From contig NZ_JYII01000020.1 in NCBI RefSeq assembly GCF_000948415.1, positions 62,001-126,000 of the forward strand: a stretch of DNA of 64,000 nucleotides, read 5' to 3'. The notes below the pieces were generated by a model. It ran no database searches, was not told where the DNA came from, and saw only the letters and a program-made list of their open reading frames with translations. The DNA comes from Thalassospira sp. HJ. Its GTDB lineage: Bacteria > Pseudomonadota > Alphaproteobacteria > Rhodospirillales > Thalassospiraceae. Made by a program: the position numbers and the translations under genes. Below, in pieces: positions 48,287 to 57,788 of the stretch (positions are counted from its first letter, which is position 1; each line of letters starts with the position of its first letter).

Positions 48287-48678
48287 CTATACCAATTTAT
48301 TTAAAATCGCCGATTGAGGCGCGGTATGGCGCAGCTTTGGCCGGTATCGGTGTAGGTACGGGAGGCGGGAGGTGGCAGTTGGCATGGCAACATTGTGGGA
48401 AGCGCGCCTGCCGGAGGCGTGGCCGTGGTTAAAGCGGGCACGTGAGAGGACCGCATGGAAGTTGGGTGTGCGTGAGGCGCCCCAAGTGGGGGTGGGGTGT
48501 TCGGCACGGGTCCGGAGCACCGCGCGCTGGGTGCTTGGTACCGCCGACTGCGGCGCGAGCAGAGGTGCTGCGGTTTGTGATTGGGTGCGGTCGGGTGTGG
48601 AGCGCAGGCGGTTGGCCGGTGGGCGGCCGGTGGGCGGGCGGCTGCCGGCCGGTTTGGCGGCAGCCGGGTTGGTTTGCC
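48287..48678 (-). other. C-rich/G-poor (minus strand) untranslated block, possible Rho-dependent terminator
   Basis: About 390 bp with a strong G-over-C bias on the plus strand, i.e. C-rich, G-poor RNA from the minus strand, directly after the stop of the binding-protein gene. A hairpin GGCTGCC/GGCAGCC lies at 48640-48665 without a T-run. Plus-strand open frames here are low-complexity (Arg, Gly, Ala, Trp-rich) and not credible genes. The composition fits Rho loading; inference. Confidence 0.4.
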
Positions 48679-49512
48679 CTAGTTGGTGTGTTCGCCCCAT
48701 TCCTGGATGCTGGCTTCGAGCATTTGGGTCATGAGACCCTGCGAGACCAGTTCGAACACGGCTTCCGAGAGGCGGCCGCGCAGTTCGCCGGTGTTGCATT
48801 CCGACTGATGGGACATGGTGATATAGAGGTCTTCGCTGCTGACCGGGGTGTCGTAGCTGCGCAGATTGGTGATGTTTTCATGCGCGATCACGGCCTTGCC
48901 GGGGAATTCTTCGTAGATCAGGTATTCCGCCCGGTTAAGCGAGAGCATCTGCAGGCCCTGCTCAAGACTTGGCACTTGGCGGATGGTCAGGTCTTGACGG
49001 GCATAATCATCAAATGCCTGCCCGAAACTGTTATTGATCACAGTCAGGCCTTCGATACCGACAAGATCAGACCATGCGCTATAGTGCAGATCAAGATTGT
49101 CGCGCGTCCAGATCAGGGTACGGGTGCCCTGAAAGGCCGGATGAAAATAATCCATATAGGAAAGACGCGGCACGGTCAGAAAGGCGCCGGCGATCAGATC
49201 AATCGTGCCGTCGCGCATATGCTGCTGCACACGGCCCCAGCTGCCGGAATGGACCACCTCGATCTCGACACCGGCGCGCGCGCCGACGGTTTTGATGAAT
49301 TCGGCCGCCGCACCATGCAGGGCCTGCCCATCCTTCGACACCCACAGATACGGCGGATAATCGGGATTGCCAGACGCGATCAGCTTTGAACAATCACGCT
49401 GACCATCGACGTCAGATACAGATCCAGCGTCGCCCGATTGCGCGCGCACAGAGCCGGAACCGATCACAGTCGTCAAAAGCACGGCCAAAAATGCACTTCT
49501 GATGTTCATCAT
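48679..49512 (-). CDS. Periplasmic solute-binding protein, amino-acid type (SBP_bac_3)
   Basis: 277-residue exported protein with a signal peptide (MNIRSAFLAVLLTTVIGSG, cleavage near RAQ). NPDYPPYLWVSKDGQALHG and MRDGTIDLIAGAFLTVPRL are family-3 binding-protein features. No permease or ATPase adjoins it, and it may instead be a sensor-like orphan. Ligand unknown. Confidence 0.82.
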   Translation of the reverse strand: MMNIRSAFLAVLLTTVIGSGSVRAQSGDAGSVSDVDGQRDCSKLIASGNPDYPPYLWVSKDGQALHGAAAEFIKTVGARAGVEIEVVHSGSWGRVQQHMRDGTIDLIAGAFLTVPRLSYMDYFHPAFQGTRTLIWTRDNLDLHYSAWSDLVGIEGLTVINNSFGQAFDDYARQDLTIRQVPSLEQGLQMLSLNRAEYLIYEEFPGKAVIAHENITNLRSYDTPVSSEDLYITMSHQSECNTGELRGRLSEAVFELVSQGLMTQMLEASIQEWGEHTN

Positions 49513-49654
49513 TGCCACTCTTCCCCTGCCCTTACCCCCAACCGGGATGCAGACAGAACAGATACCTTACGCTTAGGTGTAGTAAATTTAGACGAATTCC
49601 ACACTAAAGAATAGGTATAAACCGGTTTATGTAAAATTCAACACAGGAAATACA

Positions 49655-49694
49655 CGCCAAAATAGCGAGGGACCGGCCGTTTCCAGCCAGTCCC
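49655..49694 (-). terminator. Possible terminator of the helicase gene
   Basis: On the minus strand GGGAC-T-GGC (49694-49686) pairs with GCC-G-GTCCC (49677-49669), followed by TCGCTATTTT. It lies 110 bp beyond the helicase stop. Confidence 0.5.
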
Positions 49695-49803
49695 CCTGTA
49701 TGTATTTCTTTGTGAAGCGGGTTGCTACGCACCGACATGAACAAAATTCACATCGTTCCCCGGCGTAGCGCCCACTTATTTCCCGCAGGCAAGCGGGGCA
49801 GGA

Positions 49804-51585
49804 TTACGCCGAACGGCGTTTCATGCCCTGATTGCCACCGCGGTTGTCGCGGCGCGGACGATCGTTGAAGTCACGACGGCCGCCATCGCGTCCACCGTCA
49901 CGGTTGTCGCCACGGGCACGGAAGTTGCCGCCGCGATCGCCACGCGGTTTGTCCGAGAAGCGACGTTCGTCACGGTTGCCACCTTCGCCACGGCCTTCAC
50001 CGCGGGGGCGGAAGTTGCCACCACGACCGCCACCATTGCGGTCTTCGCGATCACCGCGCGGTGCACGGTCATCATTGTCAAAGCGCGGCTTGCGATCATT
50101 GCGGAAATCACCGCCGTCACGACGCGGACGATCATTGAAATCACGACGACCGCCGTCACGGCCACCATCGCGACCTTCGTCACGACCACCGAAACCACGG
50201 GCAGCGCGATCACCCTGGAAACCGCCATCGCGGCCACCATCACGACCGCCGCCGAAGCCACGACCGCGACCACCGTCACGATTGTCACCCCGGGCGCCAT
50301 CACGACCTCCACCGAAACCACCACGGCCCCGGCCACCATCACGGCCGCCAAAACCACCGCGACCGCCGCCGCCGAAGCCACGACCACCGTCACGGCCACC
50401 ACGACCGCGACCACCGCCACCACCGGCACCGAACGAACGGGGCGGCGGAGCTGCATGGAATTCGTGATCTTCGTCGATCTCGACATCCTGCTTGATGATG
50501 CGTTCAATGTTGCGCAGCAGACGAATGTCGCGCGGTTCACAGAACGAAATCGCGATACCTTCGGCACTGCCACGACCGGTACGACCGATACGGTGGACAT
50601 AGCTTTCCGGGTCCTGCGGCAGGTCATAGTTAATGACGTGCGTGATGCCCGGAACGTCGATACCACGTGCAGCAACGTCGGTCGCAATCAGGACCGGGAA
50701 ACGGCCGTTGCGGAAGTTGCGCAGGATTTTCTGACGGATGCGCTGCTGCTTGTCGCCATGGATGGCATCGCTGTCGATGTCTTCATCGCGCAGCTGGAAC
50801 GACAGTTCGTCGGCATCTGCCTTGGTCTTGGTGAAGACCAGAACGCGTTCGACTTCATCACGGTTGAGAAGCTGAACCAGAAGCTTGGTCTTGTCGTGAC
50901 GTTTGACAAACATGCCACGCTGGGTGACGCGTTCGGTCACGCTGGCCTGCGGTGCGGTTTCAACCTTGACCGGGTCTTTGAGAAGACGGTCGGTCAGGTG
51001 TTTGACTTCGGCCGGCATGGTTGCCGAGAACATCACGGTCTGATGATTGTTCGGCAGCAGTTCCGCCACCGTCAGCACGTCTTCGGAGAAGCCCATATCG
51101 AGCATGCGGTCGGCTTCATCAAGGATGAAGACTTCGACATCGTCGAAACGAACCGTATTGCGCGACATGTGGTCAAGCAGACGACCCGGGGTCGCAACCA
51201 GGATATCAACGCCACGGCGCAGTTCCTGAATCTGCGGGCCCATCGGGGAGCCACCAAAGACAACAGAAGAAAACAGGCGGATGCCTTTTTTGAAATCACG
51301 CAGGCACTGGCCGATCTGGGTCGCCAGTTCACGGGTCGGTGCCAGAATGACGGCACGCGGCTGACCCGGTTTCGGGCGCATCGGGTTTTCAGCAAGACGC
51401 TGCAGCAACGGCAGGCAGAAAGCAGCAGTTTTGCCGCCACCCGTATGGGAAATACCCATCAGGTCCTTGCCTTCGAGAAGTGCGGGAATCGTCGCAGCCT
51501 GAATTTCGGTCGGCGCGGTAAAACCGGCAGCTTCAACATTGCGCAACAGGGGCTCGATCAGGTTGAGCCCATTAAAATTCGTCAT
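49804..51585 (-). CDS. DEAD-box RNA helicase with long RGG-rich tail
   Basis: 593-residue ATP-dependent RNA helicase. All core motifs are present: Q motif FTAPTEIQAATIP, Walker A SHTGGGKTAA, PTRELATQ, VFILDEADRM, SAT, and HRIGRTGRG. From about residue 385 the protein is a ~200-residue low-complexity tail of Arg, Gly and Asp (repeats such as GGRDGGRG, DFNDRPRRD, FGGGRDG). Such tails bind RNA and may drive condensate formation. Similar to RhlE/CsdA-type helicases used in ribosome assembly and cold growth. The repeat tract is prone to length change. Confidence 0.92.
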   Translation of the reverse strand: MTNFNGLNLIEPLLRNVEAAGFTAPTEIQAATIPALLEGKDLMGISHTGGGKTAAFCLPLLQRLAENPMRPKPGQPRAVILAPTRELATQIGQCLRDFKKGIRLFSSVVFGGSPMGPQIQELRRGVDILVATPGRLLDHMSRNTVRFDDVEVFILDEADRMLDMGFSEDVLTVAELLPNNHQTVMFSATMPAEVKHLTDRLLKDPVKVETAPQASVTERVTQRGMFVKRHDKTKLLVQLLNRDEVERVLVFTKTKADADELSFQLRDEDIDSDAIHGDKQQRIRQKILRNFRNGRFPVLIATDVAARGIDVPGITHVINYDLPQDPESYVHRIGRTGRGSAEGIAISFCEPRDIRLLRNIERIIKQDVEIDEDHEFHAAPPPRSFGAGGGGGRGRGGRDGGRGFGGGGRGGFGGRDGGRGRGGFGGGRDGARGDNRDGGRGRGFGGGRDGGRDGGFQGDRAARGFGGRDEGRDGGRDGGRRDFNDRPRRDGGDFRNDRKPRFDNDDRAPRGDREDRNGGGRGGNFRPRGEGRGEGGNRDERRFSDKPRGDRGGNFRARGDNRDGGRDGGRRDFNDRPRRDNRGGNQGMKRRSA

Positions 51586-52006
51586 AAAGGAAAGTCCTTC
51601 GTTTATCCGGTCGGCGCCATGTTAACGCCTAAAGTGCCTGCCCAAACGCAGTCATGACCGGTGCTTGGCAAAGAGCCAGCGTCGGACCCGCATGAGAGGC
51701 AAATGATGTGAGGTATCGACGTCATCACGTCGTACCCGCCCTCGCCTTTTCATACAGTTCCTGACAGCTCATTCTGTCTTTGCAAGCGAAGGAATGAGCG
51801 GGGTGATACAGGTCGCCCGCCAATAAGTCAATCAATCCCTGCGCCCATCAGCCATGCAAAAATGCTTAGTCCTTGAGATTGCGACGAAAGTTTCTTTTTT
51901 AAATTAGACACTTCAGCACCGATTTAACGGTTAAACACCATTGAATTTTCTCTGTTCGCTGAGTGCACTTTAAAGACAATATCCAAATGTACTGTTTGAT
52001 CCTTCT
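51586..52006. other. Helicase leader region with hairpin and repeat
   Basis: About 420 bp between the helicase start and the HlyD fragment. It holds the stem GCTCATTC/GAATGAGC (51767-51774 and 51792-51799), which would lie in the helicase leader mRNA, and the bipartite repeat at 51846-51906. No coding potential seen. Confidence 0.45.
51846..51906. repeat. Bipartite direct repeat, copy 1
   Basis: CATCAGCCATGCAAAAA, then 17 variable bases, then TGCGACGAAAGTTTCTTTTTT and AAATTA. Same order and spacing as at 54079-54138; the two copies bracket the scarred 52.0-53.9 kb region. Confidence 0.75.
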
Positions 52007-52740
52007 CTACCTTGACAGGCGGATCTCGTCACCTTTTTGCAGTCCCGACAACACTTCCACCCCAGACGGAAATGCCTTTCCCAAAACAACACCAACCGCC
52101 ATCTCTTGACCTTCTCGTCGTATTTTCACCTGATGCACCTCGGCAGACCGGATGACAGCAGAGGGTGGTATGATGATCGCGTTCGCATTTGCATAGGTTT
52201 CAATAGTCATTCGCGCTGACATCCCGATGCGAATGGACTGATGTAGAATTTTGTCATCAACTGAAAATGCTGACGTCACTTTAAAAGATGGAATGCGACT
52301 TCCGTTTTCGTCCTGACTTGCCTGCGCACTCACGCTTGCAACTCTTCCGACAATTTCCTGTCCGGGAAAAACATCACTTGTGATAATCACATGCTGTTCG
52401 GGCTTCACACGATTAACATCAATCTCATCAACGCTGCCTGTCACCACAAAACGACTGGTATTTGCAATGGAAAACAGCGCCGTTCCTTTGGTTACGCGTG
52501 TTCCCACATCAAGTGATGTCGGTAAAGATGAATTATCTTCAACAGGTGGCCGCACAACGATACCGGAAAACCGGACTTCAATCCTTGTATTGTTCAGTTG
52601 CTGATCCAGTTCCTGAAGAGCGGCCTCAGCATTCTGGAGCTCAAGTTGTGATAAAAATCTGTCATCCTGGTCCCCACTTGCCTTAATGGCAGCCAGTTCC
52701 TCTTTCGCCCCCGCGACGGCAGCTGTTTCCGTTCTTGGAA
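52007..52740 (-). pseudogene. HlyD-type periplasmic adaptor, 5'-truncated
   Basis: About 240 residues recognisable as the second half of an efflux membrane-fusion protein: a coiled-coil helix (LELQNAEAALQELDQQLN), then FSGIVVRPP, the lipoyl/beta-barrel segment (DVGTRVTKGTALFSIANTSR) and the C-terminal PSAVIRSAEVHQV with VLSGLQKGDEI. The N-terminal anchor and first half are missing; upstream of about 52740 the frame continues open but reads antisense to another gene fragment. No ABC or RND partner is nearby. I read it as a remnant. Confidence 0.65.
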
Positions 52741-53165
52741 TTGGTAGCGCCCTTGTAAACCCGACCGCGACTGTCACTGTCCAGAACAATTTCAGCGCGC
52801 CTGCGACTTTCTCGTCTCCGTCGGGATGCGCTTCTACTACTGGCTCTTTTCCAAACCTAACGGCTGGCAACTCAACAACCGTGGCACTGATTAACACTCA
52901 ACCGCGCAGCCAAGCCTGCAGCATCCAGTATCAGAAAAGCGGCTCAAGCGCTTATTGCCGCTTTGTAGTTTCTCGGTTGACCACCTTCAGCCTCGGCCAA
53001 TTCCGCTGGAACTACCCGCAAGTCTATATCACGAAAGGTGGTGGAGCAGACTGCACCTATACCTTTACATCAGTTTCAGACACCGGGGATATTGCTACTG
53101 GAAGTAACGGCGACTTCAGCGTAACGCTGACAGTAGACGAACAATCCAAGCTGGAATGCATTTGA
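52741..53165 (+). pseudogene. Fragment of a cysteine-containing secreted-type protein
   Basis: About 140 residues of beta-rich, Ser/Thr-rich sequence with five cysteines (ASTTGSFPNLTAGNSTTVAL, CSIQYQKSGSSAYCRFVV, GGGADCTYTF), typical of an exported protein, but with no signal peptide or ribosome site. Its open frame reaches back to 52686 only by reading antisense to the HlyD fragment. The true 5' end seems lost at the junction near 52740. Family not recognised. A good terminator follows. Confidence 0.5.
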
Positions 53166-53170
53166 CCAGA

Positions 53171-53203
53171 GGCGCAGATATGAGTATCTGCGCCTTCTCT
53201 GTT
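53171..53203. terminator. Perfect hairpin terminator
   Basis: GGCGCAGATA (53171-53180) pairs perfectly with TATCTGCGCC (53185-53194) around a 4-nt loop, followed by TTCTCTGTT. It serves the convergent fragment and hypothetical gene. Confidence 0.72.
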
Positions 53204-53915
53204 AGGCACTTAAATCCACATGCCGCGCCCCGCCATTGGCATCCGACCACCACATCAAAGCATCACGGTAGGCTGGCATATTCGGAAAATCGTGTGAATT
53301 CCCATTTCGGGCAATCACCTGATCCCATGCCTGTGTTAACTTATCCACCAATGGATTATCCGTACTAACATCTTCTGTGCCCCCGCTCAAAATATAAGCT
53401 TTTTGATAAGAGGCACGCGAGACAGCCCACTCAAAAGATGCTTTTTCATCAGCACTTGCTGAATCATAGAAGTCCACGATCTCACGATAAGCCCGTGTAG
53501 GGTTCTGAGGATTAGCGTTAACAATATCGGAAATCCTGTTGGCAACTTCATTCTCAGCAGCCAAGACTTCCATATCGGAAAAGAGCCCACCTTCGTTGCT
53601 CTGAACGGCATAAAGCATCTGGCGATCAAACTCAGGGAAACCAACCTCGTCCCATTCGTCCGCCGTGGTGCGCGACGTACCGGTTATGCCTAGCTTGGCA
53701 TACCCGGCGTCAATCTTTGCCCGGGCATTCGCAGCCGCGTTGGCAAGCGTTCCCGGCGCGGGGGCCTCTTTGCCCGATGCTGGCGCGGTTTCGGAAGTCT
53801 TCTCTGATACCCCCGAACTACCGTCCGACGACTTTGCAGTAACAGACGACCGTTGCCCCGCATTTGAGGACAAATAGGAGTAGCTGTTTGCCAGAAACCC
53901 TGAAATAGAGGCCAT
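53202..53915 (-). CDS. Hypothetical protein
   Basis: 237-residue protein of unknown family. The N-terminus MASISGFLANSYSYLSSNAG is Ser-rich without a cleavable signal, followed by a Ser/Pro/Ala linker to about residue 60 and a predicted helical, acidic domain (AENEVANRISDIVNANPQNP, DFYDSASADEKASFEWAVSR). The N-terminal style resembles substrates of flagellar-type export, but this is only an impression. Codon use is somewhat atypical. Probably a real gene. Confidence 0.6.
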   Translation of the reverse strand: MASISGFLANSYSYLSSNAGQRSSVTAKSSDGSSGVSEKTSETAPASGKEAPAPGTLANAAANARAKIDAGYAKLGITGTSRTTADEWDEVGFPEFDRQMLYAVQSNEGGLFSDMEVLAAENEVANRISDIVNANPQNPTRAYREIVDFYDSASADEKASFEWAVSRASYQKAYILSGGTEDVSTDNPLVDKLTQAWDQVIARNGNSHDFPNMPAYRDALMWWSDANGGARHVDLSA

Positions 53916-54078
53916 GGTACCACCTTGGACATTAGATTTTACTTACTATAGGAGAGCTAATAATATTCTTTTCAACCTTAAAGTGCAATTAAGTTCAACC
54001 AGAGCATGCCAAGCATTTGCATTGCTCTCCCGATAAAATCCGTAAAGAGTCACACTTAAACAGGCGTAGCCAAACCTG

Positions 54079-54138
54079 CATCAGCCATGCAAAAACGCCT
54101 TCCGCCCATGCATGCGACGAAAGTTTCTTTTTAAATTA
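54079..54138. repeat. Bipartite direct repeat, copy 2
   Basis: Second copy of the 17 + 17 variable + 26 base arrangement seen at 51846-51906, one T shorter in the T-run. It lies about 60 bp before the MCP start, so it may overlap that gene's promoter. Confidence 0.75.
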
Positions 54139-54199
54139 ACTCTTTAGCGCAACAATAACGTGTACGGAGTGGAGCACTGCATTTTAGAAGGGGAATTCC

Positions 54200-55870
54200 A
54201 TGCGGTTTCGCGTTGTCACGGGGATTTTTTCTATCCCTGCAATCTGTCTGGTTGTGTTGCTTGCAATCATCGCGACAGTGTCGTTGAACTACCAAACCAG
54301 TCTGCGTAACGGGAAGTTCGAACAGATTTCGCATCTGACCGAAGGTGCCGTGTCCATCGTTAATACCTATATCGCCAAAGCCAAAAGCGGCGAAATGAGC
54401 GAGGCCGATGCCAAGGCAGCCGCCCTTGCACTGCTCAACGATTATCGTTTTGACGGTGAGAACTATATTTACGCGACTGATTACAATCACTGTATGGTGC
54501 TTGATCCGCTGAGCCCCGAAGATGTCGGAAAATGTAATCCTGACAGCCGGGTGCGCAAAATGATCGTCAATGCAGCCAAGGCCGGTGGTGACATTATTAC
54601 CTATGAAACCAAGAAGCCTGGCGAAGGGGACAAACTGATCGAGAAAGCGGCCTATGTCCGCCCGATCAAGGAATGGAACTGGGCGCTTGGTGCTGGTGTT
54701 TACATGGATGATGTCCAGTCCGAATTCATGTCGATTATCACCCATATCGTGATCATTTCCGCCATTGCCATCGTGATTGCAGGCATCCTGTCCTGGATCG
54801 TTGGCACACGGATTACGCGCGGTATTATTGGCCTGAATGACAGCATCCGCGCCATCGCCGAAGGCGATTACAACGAACCCGTCGAAACCGATTCCCGTTT
54901 CATCGAAATCGGCGATATGGGCGAAGGTGTTCTGGCGCTCCGTGACAAATCGGCACAAGCTCAGCAGCTTGAAAATGATGCCGCAGGCCTTAAGGCAAAA
55001 TCCGAAGAGGAACGTCGCGCCAATATCCGCGAAATCGCGTCCAAGCTTGAATCCGAAGTCGGCGGCATTGCCGGTGCCCTGGATCAATCGGTTCAGCGCA
55101 GTAATGATCTTGCGATCAGCATGGCGCGCAATGCCGATGGCATTCTGGGTCAAAGCCAGCATGCCGCGTCAGCCGCCAATGAAGTGTCGCACAGCGTTGA
55201 TGCGGTTGCAGCCGCGACCGAGGAACTGTCATCCTCGATCACGGAAATCAATGTTCAGATTTCCCAGATGTCGAACACGGTCGAACGGGCAACCGATGAA
55301 AGCCAGAGCGCATCGAATGATGTTGCCGGCTTGTCAGCCACCGTCGACAAGATCAAGGAAATCATCGGCCTGATCAACGACATTGCCGCTCAGACCAATC
55401 TTTTGGCACTGAACGCGACCATCGAGGCCGCCCGTGCCGGTGAAGCTGGCAAAGGCTTTGCCGTGGTGGCCAACGAGGTGAAAAACCTTGCCACCCAGAC
55501 GGCAAAGGCAACCGACGAGATCGCAGCCCAGATCAATGACATCATTGATGGCACCGAACGTGCGGTGACCGGTATCTCGCGGGTTTCGGAAACCATCGAA
55601 CAGGTTCGAGGGGCTTCGACCGCGATTGCAGCCGCGATTGAAGAACAGGGTGCGGCAACACAGGAAATCTCGGGGAACGCCAACCGCAGTGCGGATGGGG
55701 TCAAGGAGATCTCCAACAGTGTTGAAGACACCATGAACAACGCCCAGAGCACGACACAGGAAGCAGATGAACTGAAATCAGCATCGGCCGAACTTTCAAG
55801 CCGTTCGAGCGAGCTGACCCAGATCATCAAGCGGTTCTCGTCTGACCTGATGAAGCAGGCCGGGGCGTAA
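54200..55870 (+). CDS. Methyl-accepting chemotaxis protein with Cache sensor domain
   Basis: 556-residue transmembrane chemoreceptor. Helix TM1 ([19 protein letters not shown]) leads to a periplasmic single-Cache domain (residues about 35-185; [20 protein letters not shown] and [15 protein letters not shown] are typical of sCache_2). TM2, HAMP and the MCP signalling domain with [20 protein letters not shown] follow. sCache_2 receptors commonly sense small organic acids. Monocistronic, with its own terminator. Confidence 0.93.
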   Translation: MRFRVVTGIFSIPAICLVVLLAIIATVSLNYQTSLRNGKFEQISHLTEGAVSIVNTYIAKAKSGEMSEADAKAAALALLNDYRFDGENYIYATDYNHCMVLDPLSPEDVGKCNPDSRVRKMIVNAAKAGGDIITYETKKPGEGDKLIEKAAYVRPIKEWNWALGAGVYMDDVQSEFMSIITHIVIISAIAIVIAGILSWIVGTRITRGIIGLNDSIRAIAEGDYNEPVETDSRFIEIGDMGEGVLALRDKSAQAQQLENDAAGLKAKSEEERRANIREIASKLESEVGGIAGALDQSVQRSNDLAISMARNADGILGQSQHAASAANEVSHSVDAVAAATEELSSSITEINVQISQMSNTVERATDESQSASNDVAGLSATVDKIKEIIGLINDIAAQTNLLALNATIEAARAGEAGKGFAVVANEVKNLATQTAKATDEIAAQINDIIDGTERAVTGISRVSETIEQVRGASTAIAAAIEEQGAATQEISGNANRSADGVKEISNSVEDTMNNAQSTTQEADELKSASAELSSRSSELTQIIKRFSSDLMKQAGA

Positions 55871-55895
55871 GTTCCAATTTAGGTTCCAAACCACG

Positions 55896-55933
55896 AAAAA
55901 AGGGCCGGACATTCATTTGTCCGGCCCTTTTTG
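55896..55933. terminator. Bidirectional Rho-independent terminator
   Basis: AAAAAGGGCCGGACA pairs with TGTCCGGCCCTTTTT (55896-55933). It separates the MCP gene and pheA, which converge. Confidence 0.92.
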
Positions 55934-55954
55934 AGTCTTGCTTTTGCTGCGGGC

Positions 55955-56815
55955 CTATTCCGCCGGGGGATGGTTATCCTTGCGGAAGGGATGGGCCGGA
56001 TAGACGCCGAGGATGCGGACCTCGTGCGAGAAGAATTGCAGTTCTTCGAGCGCGTGGCGCAGGCCGAGCTGTTCGGGATGGGCTTCGACTTCGGCAAAGA
56101 ACTGGGTCGCGGTGAAGTGGCCTTCGACCATGTAGCTTTCAAGCTTGGTCATGTTGATCCCGTTGGTGGCAAAGCCGCCCAGCGCCTTGTAAAGGGCAGC
56201 GGCAACGTTGCGCACACGGAAGACGAAGCTGGTCACAACCGGGGTGCCGTCATTTGCAATATCAAGCGGTTCGCGGGCCAGGATGATGAAGCGCGTGGTG
56301 TTATGCGCCGCATCCTCGACCTCGGTGCGGAGCACATCAAGGCCATAAATCTCGGCGGCGAGCACCGGCGCAATGGCGGCAATGGATTTATCACCACGAT
56401 CGGCGACTTCCTTGGCACAGCCGGCGGTATCGGGACCGACCACGGCATTCACGCCGAGTTCCTTGCGCAGCTTGCGGCATTGGCCAAGCGCATGAACGTG
56501 GCTGTGGATTTCCTTGATTTCCTCGATCTTGGTGCCGGGGACGGCGACCAGCGCGTGGTTAATGCGCAGGAAGGTTTCACCGATAATATGCACACCGGAT
56601 TCCGGCAGGATGTGGTGCACATCCGCCACGCGACCGGCCAGCGTGTTATCAATTGGGATCACCGCCAGATCGACATCGCCTTCTTCAAGTGCGCCAAAAG
56701 CGCCTTCAAAGGTCCTGTACGGTACTGTCGTTGCACCCGGAAAGGCGCGACGGGCTGCCTGATCTGAATAGGCACCGTGCATTCCCTGAAAAGCGATCCT
56801 TTGTTGCGCAGTCAT
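55955..56815 (-). CDS. pheA: Prephenate dehydratase
   Basis: 286-residue monofunctional enzyme turning prephenate into phenylpyruvate for phenylalanine synthesis. Catalytic domain: FQGMHGAYSDQAARRAFPG, PIDNTLAGRV, and the HNTTRFIIL motif with the essential Thr-Arg-Phe. A C-terminal ACT domain (SFVFRVRNVAAALYKALGGF, LESYMVEGHF) gives phenylalanine feedback control. Start is ATG 56815 (MTAQQRIAFQG). Follows kdsB on the same strand after 79 bp. Confidence 0.94.
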   Translation of the reverse strand: MTAQQRIAFQGMHGAYSDQAARRAFPGATTVPYRTFEGAFGALEEGDVDLAVIPIDNTLAGRVADVHHILPESGVHIIGETFLRINHALVAVPGTKIEEIKEIHSHVHALGQCRKLRKELGVNAVVGPDTAGCAKEVADRGDKSIAAIAPVLAAEIYGLDVLRTEVEDAAHNTTRFIILAREPLDIANDGTPVVTSFVFRVRNVAAALYKALGGFATNGINMTKLESYMVEGHFTATQFFAEVEAHPEQLGLRHALEELQFFSHEVRILGVYPAHPFRKDNHPPAE

Positions 56816-56894
56816 CTGGCTGTTTCCTGAAGTAAGCATAAAGACTTGTTATAGAACCGCATCTATTGCGATGCGGTCGGATAGAAAACCCCAA

Positions 56895-57635
56895 TTAAGC
56901 GCCCAAGACAAGTCGCGCGCGTTCGAGGTCTTCCTGGGTATCAACACCAAGCGGCACACCATCGACCAGGGCCACCGCGATCACCATGCCGTTTTCAAGC
57001 GCGCGCAGCTGTTCGAGCTTTTCGCGCTGTTCGAGTTCGGCGGGCGGCAGGGAAACGAAACGATCAAGGGCCGCGCGGCGATAGGTGTAAAGACCGATGT
57101 GATGATAAAGCGGCCCGTCGCCATGCGGTGCAGTCGCGCGCGTGAAATAAAGGGCGCGCGCAACACGCCCAGTGCCGAAGGCCGCAACCGCCTTGACCAC
57201 GTTGGGGTTGGTGCGTTCTTCATCGCGTTTAATCTCAGCGGCCAGAGTGGCGATATCAACTGCCGGATCGGCAAGCGGTTCAAACACCGCACGGATATCG
57301 GCGGCATCAATGGTTGGCAAATCGCCCTGCACATTGACGACGGCGTCAAACTTGCCGTCGGGGTCGAAGGTTTCGAGTGCCTGATGGACGCGGTCCGATC
57401 CGCTGGGCAGATCCGGGTCAGTCAGAACGGCGATACCCCCGGCAGCGGTGATGGCATCAGCGATTTCCTGTTCGGCGCAGGCAACCAGAACCGGGCCGAT
57501 TCCCGCCTCCGTCGCGCGTTTCCAAACCTGAACGATCATTGGTTCGCCACAGATATCGGCCAACGGTTTATTGGGCAAACGCGTGGAGGCCATTCGGGCG
57601 GGAATTACAACAACAGGATTGCGCGGGGTCGACAT
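56895..57635 (-). CDS. kdsB: 3-deoxy-manno-octulosonate cytidylyltransferase
   Basis: 246-residue CMP-Kdo synthetase that activates Kdo for lipopolysaccharide core. [20 protein letters not shown] at the N-terminus, [16 protein letters not shown] and [12 protein letters not shown] are the nucleotide- and sugar-binding motifs. ATG 57635 ([10 protein letters not shown]) is chosen over 57656. Its upstream region holds palindromic element copy B. Confidence 0.94.
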   Translation of the reverse strand: MSTPRNPVVVIPARMASTRLPNKPLADICGEPMIVQVWKRATEAGIGPVLVACAEQEIADAITAAGGIAVLTDPDLPSGSDRVHQALETFDPDGKFDAVVNVQGDLPTIDAADIRAVFEPLADPAVDIATLAAEIKRDEERTNPNVVKAVAAFGTGRVARALYFTRATAPHGDGPLYHHIGLYTYRRAALDRFVSLPPAELEQREKLEQLRALENGMVIAVALVDGVPLGVDTQEDLERARLVLGA

Positions 57636-57788
57636 TTCTTCGCTCCAATAAGGCACAAATCACCCGGTTTTTGATCTTGCGCAAAGCGTGATGAGAACAA
57701 GCGATGGCAGAACACAGGTATGAATCGGCGCGACATTAGCCGGTTTTGGTGGGGAGGCGAAAGGCGGAATCGTTTTTCAAACAACACC

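Noticed and set aside
48372-48734. Plus-strand frame in the G-rich block before the binding-protein gene
   Set aside because: Low-complexity Arg/Gly/Ala/Trp product, overlaps the end of a real gene antisense, no start signal.
49804-50430. Repetitive tract as a CRISPR or tandem-repeat array
   Set aside because: Repeats are in-frame codons for Gly, Arg and Asp of the helicase tail, with no uniform repeat-spacer pattern.
50455-51657. 400-codon plus-strand frame opposite the DEAD-box helicase
   Set aside because: Exact antisense of conserved helicase motifs; no ribosome site or recognisable domain.
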